A stretch of DNA of 64,000 nt from Cottoperca gobio (lineage: Eukaryota > Chordata > Actinopteri > Perciformes > Bovichtidae): NCBI RefSeq assembly GCF_900634415.1, contig NC_041377.1, positions 9,808,501-9,872,500 of the forward strand, in the 5' to 3' direction. The translations under genes were made by a program, and so were the position numbers. This document shows positions 49,081 through 62,278 of the stretch, in pieces. The stretch's first letter is position 1; every line of letters starts with the position of its first letter. The notes beneath the pieces are model-generated. The model did no database searches, was not told where the DNA came from, and worked only from the letters and a program-made list of their open reading frames with translations.

Positions 49081-49519
49081 CATCCAGAGAATGAGCTAAT
49101 CTATGAAGAGGTGGTAAATTCCTTTGTTTCATGTGTCATACAGACATCAGAGGATATTTGGTCCCAATTTAGTGAAACAATTCATCACTTTTGTCATGAT
49201 GAAACTGAAATGCTGACCACATTGTGATACCAATGTGTCATTCAACATCCAATCACAGTTCCTCTTATTCTGAATGAAAACCACAAAGTCTGAAACTCAC
49301 ACTCACAAAATGAGCTGTTCTGCTCCCTGAGAGGTGGATTCTGCCACCTCAGCTCATTGTCACTTTGCCTACTGACCAGCTTTAGGTGTCACTTCCACAT
49401 TATAGTTTTGGTAAAAGAGTCGGACCAGCAGGGAAGTTTCTGCTTCCCCCAGTTGATCTGATCTTTCACAGTGACTCTCTTCCGCTGGCTGCAGCCACGG
49501 GGCAGATACTGAAGCTGTC

Positions 49520-49522
<3 letters not shown>

Positions 49523-49611
<89 letters not shown>
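49523..49611. repeat. (GT)n microsatellite
   Basis: About 44 uninterrupted units. Confidence 0.98.
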
Positions 49612-49612
<1 letters not shown>

Positions 49613-51590
49613 AGGGAGATAAGTGTCAAAGTGCTCTGTCAATAGCACCGATGAGCTGCTGGGAGTTCTGGTGCGTTGGAGAGAGCGTCCTGCTGTGTTT
49701 GTGTCTGGACTGATGCTCAGCTGGGGGTGTTGAACAAACGTTATGGTGCCGGTTTGTTCCATAAAGTACAAGATCTCCAAAAGCTTTGTTAAGTAACAGC
49801 AGCAGAAACTAACAGTGTGTGGATCTTAAATTCTCCTCCAACACTCAAAAGAAGCTTTTTCTGTCTCATGGATGACGAGCAAACACACATTTAATTATCC
49901 AGATTTCATTTGAGCAGGGTGAACTTTTAGCATAGCTCCTACTCTTTGGGTGGTCTCCACAAAAACAATCTTTCACATTTAAACCACAACCAAATCAGAA
50001 ATCTCTGAGTCCAATTTCCAATTACAGCAAACGAAGCATCTTCATCTGATGTTTTCACCATGAGAGAAGGAACTTCTCTACACGGAGCTACAACGTCACA
50101 GGTTTACCTTTTATACCTCTGGTGGTGAACTTCTGCCGTGTATATTAATGATAATTCTGCCTTATATTATAACTTTTTTAAGTTTACTTTTGAGTCTTTA
50201 TTGATAGCAGATGGTGAAGACAACCTTCCTCCCAGTCTACAGTGTGACTGAGAGGACAGAGTCTCTATCATGAATCACAAATGAAACAAAGAAGATAAAG
50301 CAGAACTTGTGAAACGTAAACTGAAATCATCCTTTAACACTCAGCATTCACAGACTTGAAGACTTGAAGCATTCTTAAGAAGTATCGGTAGACCCGATAA
50401 TATGAATGAGGTTTTGTTACTTACTGATGGAGTGGAGACCCTTCACCTGCTTCACCTGCTTCACCTGCTCCGTCCTCGGGGCTCTTTCGGTAAAGTTTCA
50501 ACAGTCACCTTCCTTTACCTGGGGATAGCTGCTGTAAGATGTTGAGTTGCCTCTCATGCAGTGTATATGTCCAGGACTTTTATCTTGAAAAGGAGGTCGT
50601 GACCTGGAAGAAGTCCGAATTGCATCCTGAAAGTGGAGTCACTTCTCCACAGCCTGTAATCAACATTAACTCTTAATGATGAGTTAGAGCAGAAGTGTGT
50701 ATGACCACTTTAACTCTTCCTAAAGAGGTGAACGCTGCTCTGCTGTGACGTCAGAACAACGACGTGACTTTCATTGTTTAATACCCAGAAATACCAACAA
50801 ACAGACTTCTGTACAGAACAGCTGAATGTCGAGTTACTTTGCTGCTCATTCCACAAACAATAAAGCTGGTCCACGTTCAACTTCCATTAAAGTAAACGGT
50901 GGACTGTATGCAGACCATGAGCGAATGTTTGGAGGACGCTCAGCTCCCGAGGCAGACATGAGGCCATTACTGGGTTCTGCCAAGCAGACAAATTAAAAGG
51001 GAAGAAAACCTGCAGAGCAAAGAGTGAGTGTGACGTCCGAAACGAAGCCGTCTCTTTATTTTCTTTCAAGCGATCACTTTACTGCGGCCCATCCTGCATC
51101 CTCACAACACCAGCATGTACTGAGCAGCCGGTCCAGTTTTAAATCCTTTAAACCCGATATGTTTATTAAAACATTGGAGAGGCTCTTGTGGATCATTTGT
51201 CTTCCAAATGGAAATCACAGACCTGAGGAACTGGAGCTTTTCTTTCAATAAAGACTTTCAACAAATATGTTTGTTCAAACAGACCAGGCAGCAATGTCGC
51301 AGTTTGAAAAACGAAATCCTGACTAAGTCCTACACTAGAAATGCTTCTCTTGGCTGACATGGAACTGACTGTTTCAGTTTAATGTTAAGCTAAATCCATA
51401 AGGATCTCCTTCTTCTGACCATCATCTGGGACACTCGTCTATTCAGTGTCATGTGAGTCACACGAGGACGAGCAAGATGTTTAAATTGATTTAAAAAAAC
51501 AAAACATTTTGGGAACAACTTATTTTCTTTCTGACTGAGAGTTGGAAAAGAAGATCCTCTTGTCACCTCACTCCTCGTACACCACCCTCA
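49612..51590. other. Intergenic, no gene found
   Basis: No supportable exon or clear repeat family. The repeated word cttcacctg near 50444-50470 is a minor local duplication. Confidence 0.5.
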
Positions 51591-51770
51591 CATCTGCCCC
51601 TTCACTGAGAAGCTTCAGCAAACAGCTGGTTAGTTTAGCATAAAGGCTGTGAGCAGGGGAAGAGCTGTGCCTCCCAACACAAAGCTCACCGAGACTCCAG
51701 TACAGCTTGTCTTAATACTTCTCTTTGTACTGATTAAACAAAGTACCTGTACATTAGTGAGCTCTCAGGT
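51591..51770 (+). repeat. Diverged copy of the 'ttagcataaaggctg' dispersed repeat
   Basis: 'cagctggttagtttagcata', 'gagcaggggaagagctgtgc' and 'cattagtgagctctcaggtg' resemble the same family as 49010-49080, strongly diverged. It lies just past the probable net1 polyadenylation site. Confidence 0.4.
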
Positions 51771-51906
51771 GCTGGTGTGAACATGAGACGTCTCTCTGCT
51801 TCTTTATGCTGAGTCAAGGCTAATCAGCATGTGAATAATCACATTTCTTAAGTAAGAGTGAAAAAAACAAAGACAAGAAAGTTAAGTTGCAAATCTTACA
51901 CAGGTC

Positions 51907-51912
51907 TTTATT
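51907..51912 (-). terminator. net1: Candidate net1 polyadenylation signal AATAAA
   Basis: A consensus hexamer on the minus strand with a U/GU-rich element 25-45 bases downstream. Confidence 0.55.
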
Positions 51913-52040
51913 GTTCTTTAATTACATACAGTTCATAGCAAGCAAGTTGCTCTTTTCTTCTTCTCATCTTGTGCACACGTACAAAAACCTTCTTTTTCGT
52001 CTCCCTTCCTCAACGTACTTTTTTCCATCGATTACACGAC

Positions 52041-52046
52041 TTTATT
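52041..52046 (-). terminator. net1: Alternative net1 polyadenylation signal AATAAA
   Basis: A consensus hexamer on the minus strand, with a weaker downstream element than the site at 51907. Confidence 0.35.
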
Positions 52047-53168
52047 TTGACCAGCCGTCATTCATCTGAGCAAGAGCTCACATCAACTTCTACAGGAAGT
52101 TAACGGAGTTTAATATCTCGCATTGACGATCTATTTCAGTTCCAAAACACAGCTGTCTCCATCTTTTCTCTCTTCCCTTCAATCTTCAACAACGTTCTCT
52201 TATTTCCTTCGTCTTTTCCATGTTTACCTGTCCTATCCCTGAGGACAGGTGAATACATCCTGCTGCCTCTACAAGTGCACGCAGTCCACAACTAAAGCTC
52301 CATGCAAGATGCTACACTCAAAAGTGATGTTTCATTCTGAAGTCAGCTTTTTAAAAACCAACATGGCTCAGTTCAAAATTTTGTTTCAAAACAAAACTCC
52401 TCATCTCTTCTCATGATTCGACATCAGATGATTTGCTACCACTATTGTTCATAGTGACGTTTGTTAGAGACAGACTGAAGTCTCTTCTCTCACTGGATTT
52501 AAATTAATGCCTCGGACTGCAGTAAATGCAGAAAAATAAAAAGTGTCCAGGTCCTAACATCTGTCATTAAAAGGAATGTATAAAAATAAGACGTCTTCTG
52601 ATTCATCTAAAATCAGACTTTTACAGAGGAATTTGTAGTTTTGTGTAGTACATCTCATTTTGGGGGATTCTCCTCTTGCCTGTTAATCATGCTCAAATCT
52701 TCAAATAACTTCACCTAAAAGCTAAAACAGTGCTGCTTTATGATACCTAAAAAAATACTACAATACATTTTAGAATATAAAAATGTAAAACTTTCATTAG
52801 CCCCCCAAAAAAGGTCTAAAATAATGTTTAAATATCAAATTAATAGTAAACAGAATTTAATGCAACACCTCTATCTTCAAGAGATCAACACACGTACGAC
52901 ACACACAGATTCATGTGTGAAATGTGTGTGTGCTTCTCATTATGCTTCCCTTTTCAAAACTCCAGAATACTGCGTCTCTGTGGGACGCACTTGGATGGAG
53001 GGGTAAGGTAAATAGCTGCCGAAGAGGACAGTAACACAGAACACTGTTGTAATAATACGCTCGCACACAGACACACATAAATACAAGTCCCACGCTTCTC
53101 CACGTTGTCTTTTAACGTTTAGGTACAAAAAACAAAAAGTCCACCCAGGAGTCCATTTTCTCCTCAGT

Positions 53169-53623
53169 TCACACCATCGTCTCCTTTCTCTTCCCTAAAG
53201 AACACAGAGACTTCTTGTCCTTTTTGGATTTGTGTGATGTACGTGAGAAGAGTGGCGACGACGAAGATGATGACGTCGTCGACAAAGATGAGGAGGAGGA
53301 GCGGGATGAAGGGGATGTCGGGGTGGGGCTGGGGGTTGTGCTGTTGCACGGCGAGCTGGGGGCAGACTGAGAGGTCAGCTGCAGGTAGTTCTCATCCGCT
53401 TCCTCCATGTGGACGATGGCAGAGACGGAGGAAGGGCGGCGCTTGGAGCGGGCGTCGCTCGCCGGTGGGGAGGGCGTGGAGGGCTCGCTGAGGGGCCGGT
53501 GGACGGAAATGGCGCTGCGGAGACAGTTGAGCCACTGCTGCTTGTGGAAGACGTCGTTGACCTGCAGCGTGTGGGACTGTGCCTGGCTCGGGTCCTGGGA
53601 ACGCACGCGGAAAATGTTCTTGG
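53169..53623 (-). CDS. net1: net1 last coding exon: PH C-terminus, Ser-rich tail, PDZ ligand
   Basis: The acceptor is tttttccgcag. The exon starts by completing an Ala codon split with the previous exon, then reads KNIFRVRSQDPSQAQSHTLQ, the final PH strands and the helix VFHKQQWLNCLRSAI. After the PH domain comes a tail rich in Ser, Thr and Pro (about residues 455-545) with two near-uninterrupted Ser runs, then a Lys-rich patch (HKSKKDKKS) and the C terminus GKRKETMV, stop TGA at 53169-53171. Human NET1 ends ETLV, so the PDZ-binding end is conserved. The intron read-through upstream of 53623 is open but not coding. Confidence 0.95.
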
Positions 53624-56600
53624 CTGCGGAAAAAGTGGGGAAACGTAGAATTAGCAAACTGCTATATTTGACAGAATGCATATAAATTCCTTCGTTAACT
53701 GCTATAAACTTTTTGACTTTGATCTCACCTTTGTCTGCGTTGCTGAAAGCGCCTCTGAAGGAACCGCCCATTCTAACGTCTCCGTCCTGCAGATCCTCCA
53801 ACACAAGGCCGTGCACTGGGATTGGCTGCCGGTAAACCTGGAAACACTGGCGTTCGTTCCTGGTGACGGGTCGGGTCAGAACCAGCAGCTCAGTGAACAG
53901 GAACACGTGCAGCTTCTGGAAGGAAACAAGAAAAATATTAAAACCAGATATTTTACATAACCACCAACAAAGTTTTGGTGGGGGTCAGCAAAGCAGGCAG
54001 TTACAGCCTGATCGCCTCATATGGGATGTAAGGCTTGTGATGACGAGTGGACAGCGTGTGTGTTTCTCACCGTGCCGCTCTTGTTACGCAGCTCTCCGTG
54101 ACACAGCAGGCTCTTGCACTGCTCGATGAGAGGGTCTCTCTGCCTGTCGTCCAGATATTCCAGCTTGTCAATGTAGTACTTGCACTCAGACTCTCCCTTC
54201 TTCATGTTGATGTCAGACAGCACACCCTGCATGATGGTGATCTGAAAACCAGGAGGAATCAAAATATAAAGTTCTGCCAACAGATCGAGAGATAACGCCA
54301 ACGTCCTGAGTTCAATAAATCTGTGCCCTCGACTTACCGCTTCCTCCAGGCTGGCAGCGTCCTGGTGCTCTGGTGGAGTGTGTCTCAGTATCTCTTTAAG
54401 CAGAAGTGGGTACTTGACCAGGCGGGAGCGCGGGATGTCCAGGAAGCTCCACAGGTCCAGCTTCCTGCTGAAGGGCGACTCAAGGCAGCGCTGCAGGAAG
54501 TCCTGCACCCGCCGGTCCTGCTTCTTCTGGTCCAGCAGCGCCTTGGCAGCCAGCTGGTTGCTGCAGTAGTCCTTGTAGGCATTAAGCCTAGGCAGCTGGA
54601 GGGGAATGACACACTTAATAATGCTGCCTTTCTCACTGAAACTCCAGCTGAACTTTAACAGAATCAAAGCGGTCGAGGTCCTCGGTGGCAGGACACTTAC
54701 CCAGTTCACGACAATCTGTCCGATCTGGCCCACAGTCCCATCTGGCCCTGTGGCTTTGGAGAGTTGCGCCAGGAGGTCCTCATGCAGAGGGATGTAGGCA
54801 TCCAGGTTTCCGAAGATGTGAGTGAGCTCCTCCTCTGACATAATGGAGAGCTTCAGCATCGGGTCGTGGTATGCCTGTGTACGGGAGGAGAGCCAAAACG
54901 TCAAATAACAACATCAGGCCGAGTGCTGAGAATAGCTTGTGAAGAGCAGTAAGGGCACAAGAGAAAGACAGAGGAATAATTCCTGTCTTTTTATAGTTCT
55001 TGGCTTGACTGCATGGAAGACATGCCAGACTTTGATTTAATCTGTTTGCTTAATATGTACTCCCTCTGAGATTTAAAAGTACAAACCTTGCGTGCGAGCT
55101 GGAGGTCCTCGATCAGATCCTGTTCTCCACGAGACAACTCAAATATGGCCTGAGGAAGGGAAGAGGAGAAACAATAAGATACCTTTTTAGCAAAACACAC
55201 AAATCAGGATGTCATTACATTAGACTAAAGTACGGTTACTTAGGTCAACTGTGTTTAAGACGATACGAAGTTTATGGCTTCTGACAGTTGGCTAAGATGT
55301 CTGACATATTCAGGACAAGTGGGGATGTAGAGCAGGAGTCCGGGAGTTTGTTGACTTGTCAGGTACATGTGAGCTCACAGACTGGGAAATGATCCCGGGA
55401 TGGCTTTTAGCCCCGGTTTGACCCTTTTACACAAATACTACAGGGATATGTGACACTAGTGTGGTAGACAGGTTGGTTCGCCACCGTCTGGGTTTCTGAC
55501 TGAGCACACTCATTCATCCACAACTTTGCCCCTCGGTGACCTAACCATGTTCCACAATGTGAGACTGTTCATGTCTCAGTGCTGATTCTCACCTCCTGTC
55601 GCTTAATCTCTTTGGTGGAGAAAGTTCCCTTCTGGTGGACGTCAAGCGTCTCCGACCACAGCATGCTGTTCCTCCTTTTGGGCGGTGTTGGGGCCGCTGC
55701 CTTGTTGCAAGGCTTCTGGGGCACGCCCGGCGACTTGCCATCGCCCCGGAAAGAGGCCTGCAGATCGGGAGAGAGGAAGCCCTAGACGTCAGACATGTTA
55801 CGATTGGAAGCCCAATTGTTTAGTGCAACATGCAGAACAGTGAAGAGGTGCCTCTTGCTCCCTTTCTGTGGGAAGTCACGGGAGCTTACCTGGATGGTTT
55901 GGCCGAAGCGCCGGACGGCCCCAGTCTTCACCGGAGAGATAAGGCTTGCTAGCGACGTCACCCTGCCGAGAGGACGGACACGCTTTGTGCTGGGTTCCTG
56001 AAAAAGCTAGGGAAAGATGGAAGGAGAGATTAGTCAAGCAATGCTATCATATCTCATGTCAAAGAGAAGTGGGAACTTTTCATTCTGCGTGCAGAAACAC
56101 TGAACAAATTCATCAGTTACGCCAACTGTGCGATTTTCACAGACCTAAGCAGTAAGTCCAGACGCTCCCTTGTGACTTCCCTGAGATAAAACACACCAAG
56201 TCAAGCCATAAATCCTCATTATTGACTCCACTTCCTGCTTTTGGGCCGAGGAAACAGTAACTGGGGCCGATGTCGAGCAGACAGACAGACAGAGATACTG
56301 AGGAGGAGGAAGCTCCAGCAGCTGTTGGTTCCATCATGTGAAGAGTCTTGAGCCAGGCCAGCCCACTGAGCACAAAGACCCTTTCTGACTGCGGATCTGG
56401 AGGGGAAGGGGGCCTGGAGGAATTCTAGGAATGCACGAGACCCTGCTCTCAGCTGTTCAACACCCTCCCCACACGCACTCTGCTGCTTTCTGGCCTGACA
56501 ACAGCTACAGCGCCACTTGAGAGTGGATCTGTTCCTTCACTCAGTGTGAGATAAATGCTTCCTTATTGCTCCAGCTCTTTAACTTGCACACAAAGCAGTA

Positions 56601-59600
56601 GGGACGGTGTGTCAGGACTGTTCAGTAAAACAGACCACCGCTGTGAGTCGGGGGAAAGAGCAGCAGTCGTAAACAGTGAGTCTGTCCCCTCTCAAGTGTT
56701 TACACAGTGCGGCGTCGCAGGGGGTGCAGAGCGGTGTTAATGGCTGCGAGTCGAGACAGGCTCTCCAACAGGCCTTGCGTGAGAGCAGCACTACACCTGG
56801 GCCAGGTGACCCCCCCACCCCTCCCCTTCCCTCACCCATGCCTGAGGCTGGGAGAAGAGAACTTCTTGGCTTTGTGCCAACAACAACAGACAGAAATCAA
56901 AGAGCAGAAGATCTGAGGTAATGATTTCAGCCCACAGAGCCTCTTCAAAAACATGACACGATGAGACAGCACCAGCCATAATTAGTATTTCCAAAGTGTA
57001 CACTCCCCACACAACAGTTTGCATTTGAAGAACTTCACATTAACTTGCTCTCTGAAATCGAGCACCGCAGTGCTAAAAGCCGAATGCGTTTTCTCCTGAC
57101 TCAGGCCAAATGGGATTTTGCCTTGGCTCAGCGAATCTGGGAAACAGAGCAGCCATTGAGGCTCCAAGCTCTGCGGACACAGCTGTGGAACAGATCCACT
57201 CAGTCTGATGTGGCCTGTATGCTGCTGTGGCGGCGGTCGAGTCATGGTCTGCTCTGGGTCTCCCCATTGGACCAGAGAATTCAGTAAGCCCTCTAGTGGC
57301 AGGGGCCAGCATAGAGATGCCACATGTTGACTCGCATGCAATAACAGGATTTCTGACTTGGAACTAGACTTGCTTAAATCTAATTTGTGACCTTTTAATA
57401 TCAGTAGACAATGAAAGTAATGTAAAAGGTGTTATTTGTTTCTGGGGGTTTCCAAAGTAAATATTGGAAACGCGTGTTCTGCCCCTCCTGTCCTTTGGGA
57501 ACCGGCCCCAGAATAACAAAAGGCCACTAGTCCCACTCTTTGTTTATCAGCCGTAAAGTGAAACAGTGCAGACAAACTGGAAAAGTTGCTTTTCCTTGCA
57601 GTTTCGACGCAGGAACTCCGTGGAGTTAAGGCTCACTTTAGGACGGATTGGGGGTTTGTGTTGCTGCTTTGGATACCATCATCATTTTAAAACACCAGGA
57701 GTTTTCTCAGGGATCCCAGAGGTGCTTTTTTTTTTTGCTTTCCCTTTGATGTAACTTGGTGAGTGCTGTGAGCTAATACACCAGATGTGTCCCTGGGATT
57801 ACAGCACAGTTTGAGCTGATAGGAGCGGAAAGCAGAACAGTCAGACCACAAATGTAAGAGTCGAGGTCATCAATAAGTCAGCACACTGCGCAAACTTAAA
57901 AAAGGGCGTCTCATCTGTTAACTTCTATGAGAACAGGACTCACTTCATGAATTGTCCTTTGACTTCTCCTTTATCAAGTAGTTTACGGTCAATGGAGCTA
58001 CATCTTCCTGAAATCTCTTTCGAAGGAGAAGCATCCAAAGCCTGAAAGGGGGAAGGAAGTAGATGAAGCAGAGCATGCCTTGGTTTCTACATCTGTGGCT
58101 CTTTAATTGTGTCATCAGCTGAAGGAAAGCTCTCAGACTGCCGAGCTGACTTTGAATCAAAGATAACCTGGTTACCTTTCAAATGTCAGAGGTCAAAACA
58201 AGGAAAGTAATTCTAGACAGGGTTGTTGACTGAGATTTTACCCCCTGCCGCTTCACTGTTTGTGTTACTTTGAGTCTCCAGCTGTCTGCTGAGATGCATA
58301 TTTAAGAGGAGGAAGGGAATACACAACACTAAGGGACAGTGCACTGCTTACAGCTTCATAGGTGCAGTGAAACTCAATGACTAACTTCACAGGTTAGGCA
58401 GTATCTCAAACATATGGCACAAAGTTCAAAGTCTCATTTGAGAGGAAGAAGGCAATTGAAAACACACAAACATGAATACACATGCACTGTGTGCTCAAGT
58501 GAGATAAAAACAGGGTTAGGCGCTGAATCACTCACAATCTGACACAGAGGTTTGACTTTATCTTAAGGAGATCCGGACAAACGTTTACCAAATGACATGA
58601 CATTTCTCAACAAAGCAAAAACAGTTGTGAATGTTTTGCATCTCACCTCTAAATCTTTGCTGGCTTGGTTCTGGTCGTCTATCACTTGCAGAGTCCGTTT
58701 GATAGGCACCAAGCTACCCAGTTCATCGTAAGCCACCATAGCTTTCAATAAAAACACAATATCCTTTTTTAATCCTGGCGATTCAGCTTCAAGTAATCCA
58801 CATCAGAGAAACGAAGGTTGATGAAGATAAAAAAAAACGTATAAATAATAAATACACCTTCCCCATACGAGTCTTCTCCCCTCCTGTGCTCACACACACA
58901 CACTTTCTAAACTTTGGTCTGAGGTAGATTGAGGGAGGGAGGGCTTTATACTGGGAGGACAGACAGGGGAGGAGCAAGCCCCAGAACTCATGGCTGCAGA
59001 TGAGGCAGGATCGGGTTTACTTGGAGGTGGGGAGACGCAGCCCGCAGGCTCTGTTGATCCGTCCACTGAGTGAAAACTGTCCTGAGAATTTCTAAGATCT
59101 TGGGGAAAGCTTAGTGCTAAACGAAGTAGACACAAACAACTGTAATGAGGGTGAATGCATGTTGGAAAAACACTGAACCCTATCCAACATGCTTTGGGCT
59201 TTTCTTCATGGAACTGGGTTAAGGTTCGCAGTAAAGCCTGAGAAGTTTTACATTTTTGACTTGAAAGAGTAAGCTGAAACATTATAAATGATCCCTCACA
59301 TTTGGTTATAAAAGAGTTGTAAAAAGATGCTGCAGATAAACTACGCGCTTTGCTGTCACAATATAAAAATACCTAGAAATTAATTAAAAGTTAATTTTCT
59401 CTTATTGATTTTAATTCAGCTAAAATGGCATTTTATCTGGTCAACATGAGGATTTACTGCTTTTCTCTGTTTTATATTTCTCTTGGTTTTGGACTGTAGC
59501 TGGAACAGAATAAGCAATTTGAAGACTTTAACTTTGTCTCTGGGAAACTTTGCCGAGCAGTTTTCACGATGACCTGACATTTTAAAAGATTAATTGGTAG

Positions 59601-62236
59601 ATAACTTGATGCTGAATACAGTCACCTCATATATTCAAACAACAATAGATTTATCTGAGATAAAATATTGGCTTTCCTATTGATAGTATCACTTATCTTT
59701 CAGTGTTTAAAGATATAGAGCTAGTTAGATTCAGCATAAACTCTTTGTCTCACCACGTGACTGATCAGTCCAATCAGAAGCAAAACACAAAAGGATCATT
59801 TAGTTTCAACTTCTATCAGGTCTGGTATCAGCTACAAACACGACGACATTTGTTTAATATACTAATTAACAAACTACAAAGTCATGATTACTCGACCATT
59901 TCTTGTCAACTAATCATCAAAGAGGTTCCTGCTCTGAGAGGCAACGCTCTCTATCAGGGTCATCAGCTGGGGGAGGTGATCAAATAGAATATCAATAGTG
60001 GGGGCACTGTGACACACTCAGACAGATGTTTGAACTAAACCTGTATATTGAATACTGGGGGGGGGGTGTAACTGCCGCCCATATGCTGATTGCTCTCTTG
60101 TGGGGGAAAGAGCAGCAGGCTGGCCAGTTTCAGGGTACATCCACACTTTAGAACGTGTAACTTCTGCTTTGTTTACGCCTCCACACTGAACCTGTGCAGT
60201 GAAAACGCTGCCGATTCCTTTTTAGTTTGAAAAATCCGGCTTTGAAAATGATGAAGCAGAAAGCCAATCTTATTCCGGAAGGAAACAAACAGCGTAGCCT
60301 CAGTAAAGACAATGAAGCGTTCTGAAGCTGAAATCAAACGTGTGTGCACTCACGGGGGAGATTTGGGAAGACAGGCGAACGCACACGTGGCTGAAGGAAC
60401 CACAGGTTCTACACAGCTGGTGTACAAATACACAAAATAAAGTTGAGGTGTTGGGTCTGATTGAGCGGCTAATGAGGACGTGCTGCAAGGCAGGGTGTCA
60501 CAATGTGCGTGTGTTATAGGCAAATGGACAAGCCTGATCATGGCTCTACTTCATCCTCCTGGGTCAACGTGGAGGTGTGAAACAGGACAGACGCTTCATG
60601 CTGGTGCTGTGTGTGCGAGTGTGTGTGTGAGTGTGGGTGACAAAACACAGATGCTGATGGAGGTGTATAGATGTTCACACCTTGTTCTTAGGTTTTGTTG
60701 CCGGAGCGGTCAGAAGGCTCATCTGCTGCAGACCAACAGGACGCTGCGTCTGGATTACATCATCTATTCACTTCAGTGACTTCAGTGTCAGGACAAATCA
60801 GGATTCAGGTTTCAAGTGACAGCAGAGCGAAAAACTATGCAGACTGAGGAGTCAGAGAGGATCTAATTAAAAAATGAATCTGTCTGTGTGTAGTCTATGC
60901 GTGCCTGCAGAAGACACTGCGAGGCCCTGCTGTTAGTCACTCTGTACGGGTAGACCGGCTGAATCAGCTGTACGTCTGGCCCAGCAGCTATAAAAATTAA
61001 ACGCAACATGGCTCGGCCTGCCCGGCCTCATAGCCTGTAGTCACACGGAGCTGCAGCTGGAGCACAGCCGTGATTTACACTCCGAAATATGTCTGCGCTC
61101 AGAGTGCTGCAGTAGGATGAGTAATGCAGTTTCACCGCTGTCTAACCTATGCCGTGCCAGGGACGGGCCGAGGCCCGAGGAGCTGAGCTCCACCTAACCT
61201 CCACATCAGCAGCTGAACACAGGAAGCACACGGCCTAATTACAGCGCTGGGGAAGCAATAAGAAACACGCAGAGAGCTGAGTGACTGAAACAACAGCAGG
61301 ACGGTGGAGCTGCTGCTGCTGCTGCTGCTGCCATCTACTGATGGAGGTCAGCAACAGAAAGGGGCGGGGGGGGGGGGGTTATCAAACCACAACATTTTAC
61401 TGTTTTGTCTTTCCTTTTATTTTAAATAAATGTGGAAATGTCAGTTACTTTAAACTTTATAGTAACTTTATCCACACACTTTGTTTCGTTTCTTGGTACT
61501 TTTGAAGGACGAGGAGAGTTTACTGCTCTCAGGCTGCATCAGTGGCAGATTATAAACCTATTTTGAAGCTATCTTCTCACCATCTAATGTTATTAGCTTC
61601 CTGTTTTTATAATATCTGACAATGTGCAATACACTAAGTTTGGACTCTTTTTGATTCTTATTTGCTCACGTGCTGCATGATGCATGAAGCACTTAGCTGG
61701 ATATTAATTTGTTTATGCAGTTGGCATGAATTAATGAATGATTTTCTTTTCTTATTTAGTAGAAGCCTGAATATAATCAAAATGTTTGGATACTAGGGTT
61801 AGGGAGAGGGAATCTTCCCAAAGGGTTTAGGAGCACGTACTTTGTAAACCAGCCCCCGGTTAGGGCGGGATCTTAACTATTAATCCAGGAAAGTTTCTGT
61901 TCTGAGGGCAAAGAACTATAAATACCTCCACTTCTCTGCGGCTATAATTATATTAAAGATAAAGATACTGAAGATGCAGACGGTGATCTAATCACACAAC
62001 TCCCTGTATGTCTCAGCGTGCACACACCCAGAGCAGCGCTGGTTGCTACCAAACACAGAGCTGGTAACTAAGACTCAGTGAAACCGCCGGCGCTTTGTGA
62101 TACTGACAGAGAAATAATATGAAGTAATTCATCACGGTGGCACAGACACATGTGGGTCCTTCACACGGGGACAGTGTGTGAAGGGGAAGATCATACGCAC
62201 ATCTGTTTGCACCAAAAACAACAAGTTTTGTTTGCG

Positions 62237-62278
<42 letters not shown>

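Larger units (their letters stand above)
51885..53168 (-). other. net1: Probable net1 3' UTR
   Basis: Running down from the net1 stop at 53169, the first well-formed poly(A) sites on the minus strand are AATAAA at 52041-52046 and at 51907-51912. The second is followed by a T/G-rich element (cttgtctttgttttttt), the expected downstream context, so I place the main 3' end near 51885-51895. The UTR would be about 1.28 kb. No coding exon is visible within it. Confidence 0.55.

Noticed and set aside
56555..57341. Overlapping open frames within the net1 intron
   Set aside because: No domain signature, and both strands are open. The net1 splice joins on either side already give the complete protein.
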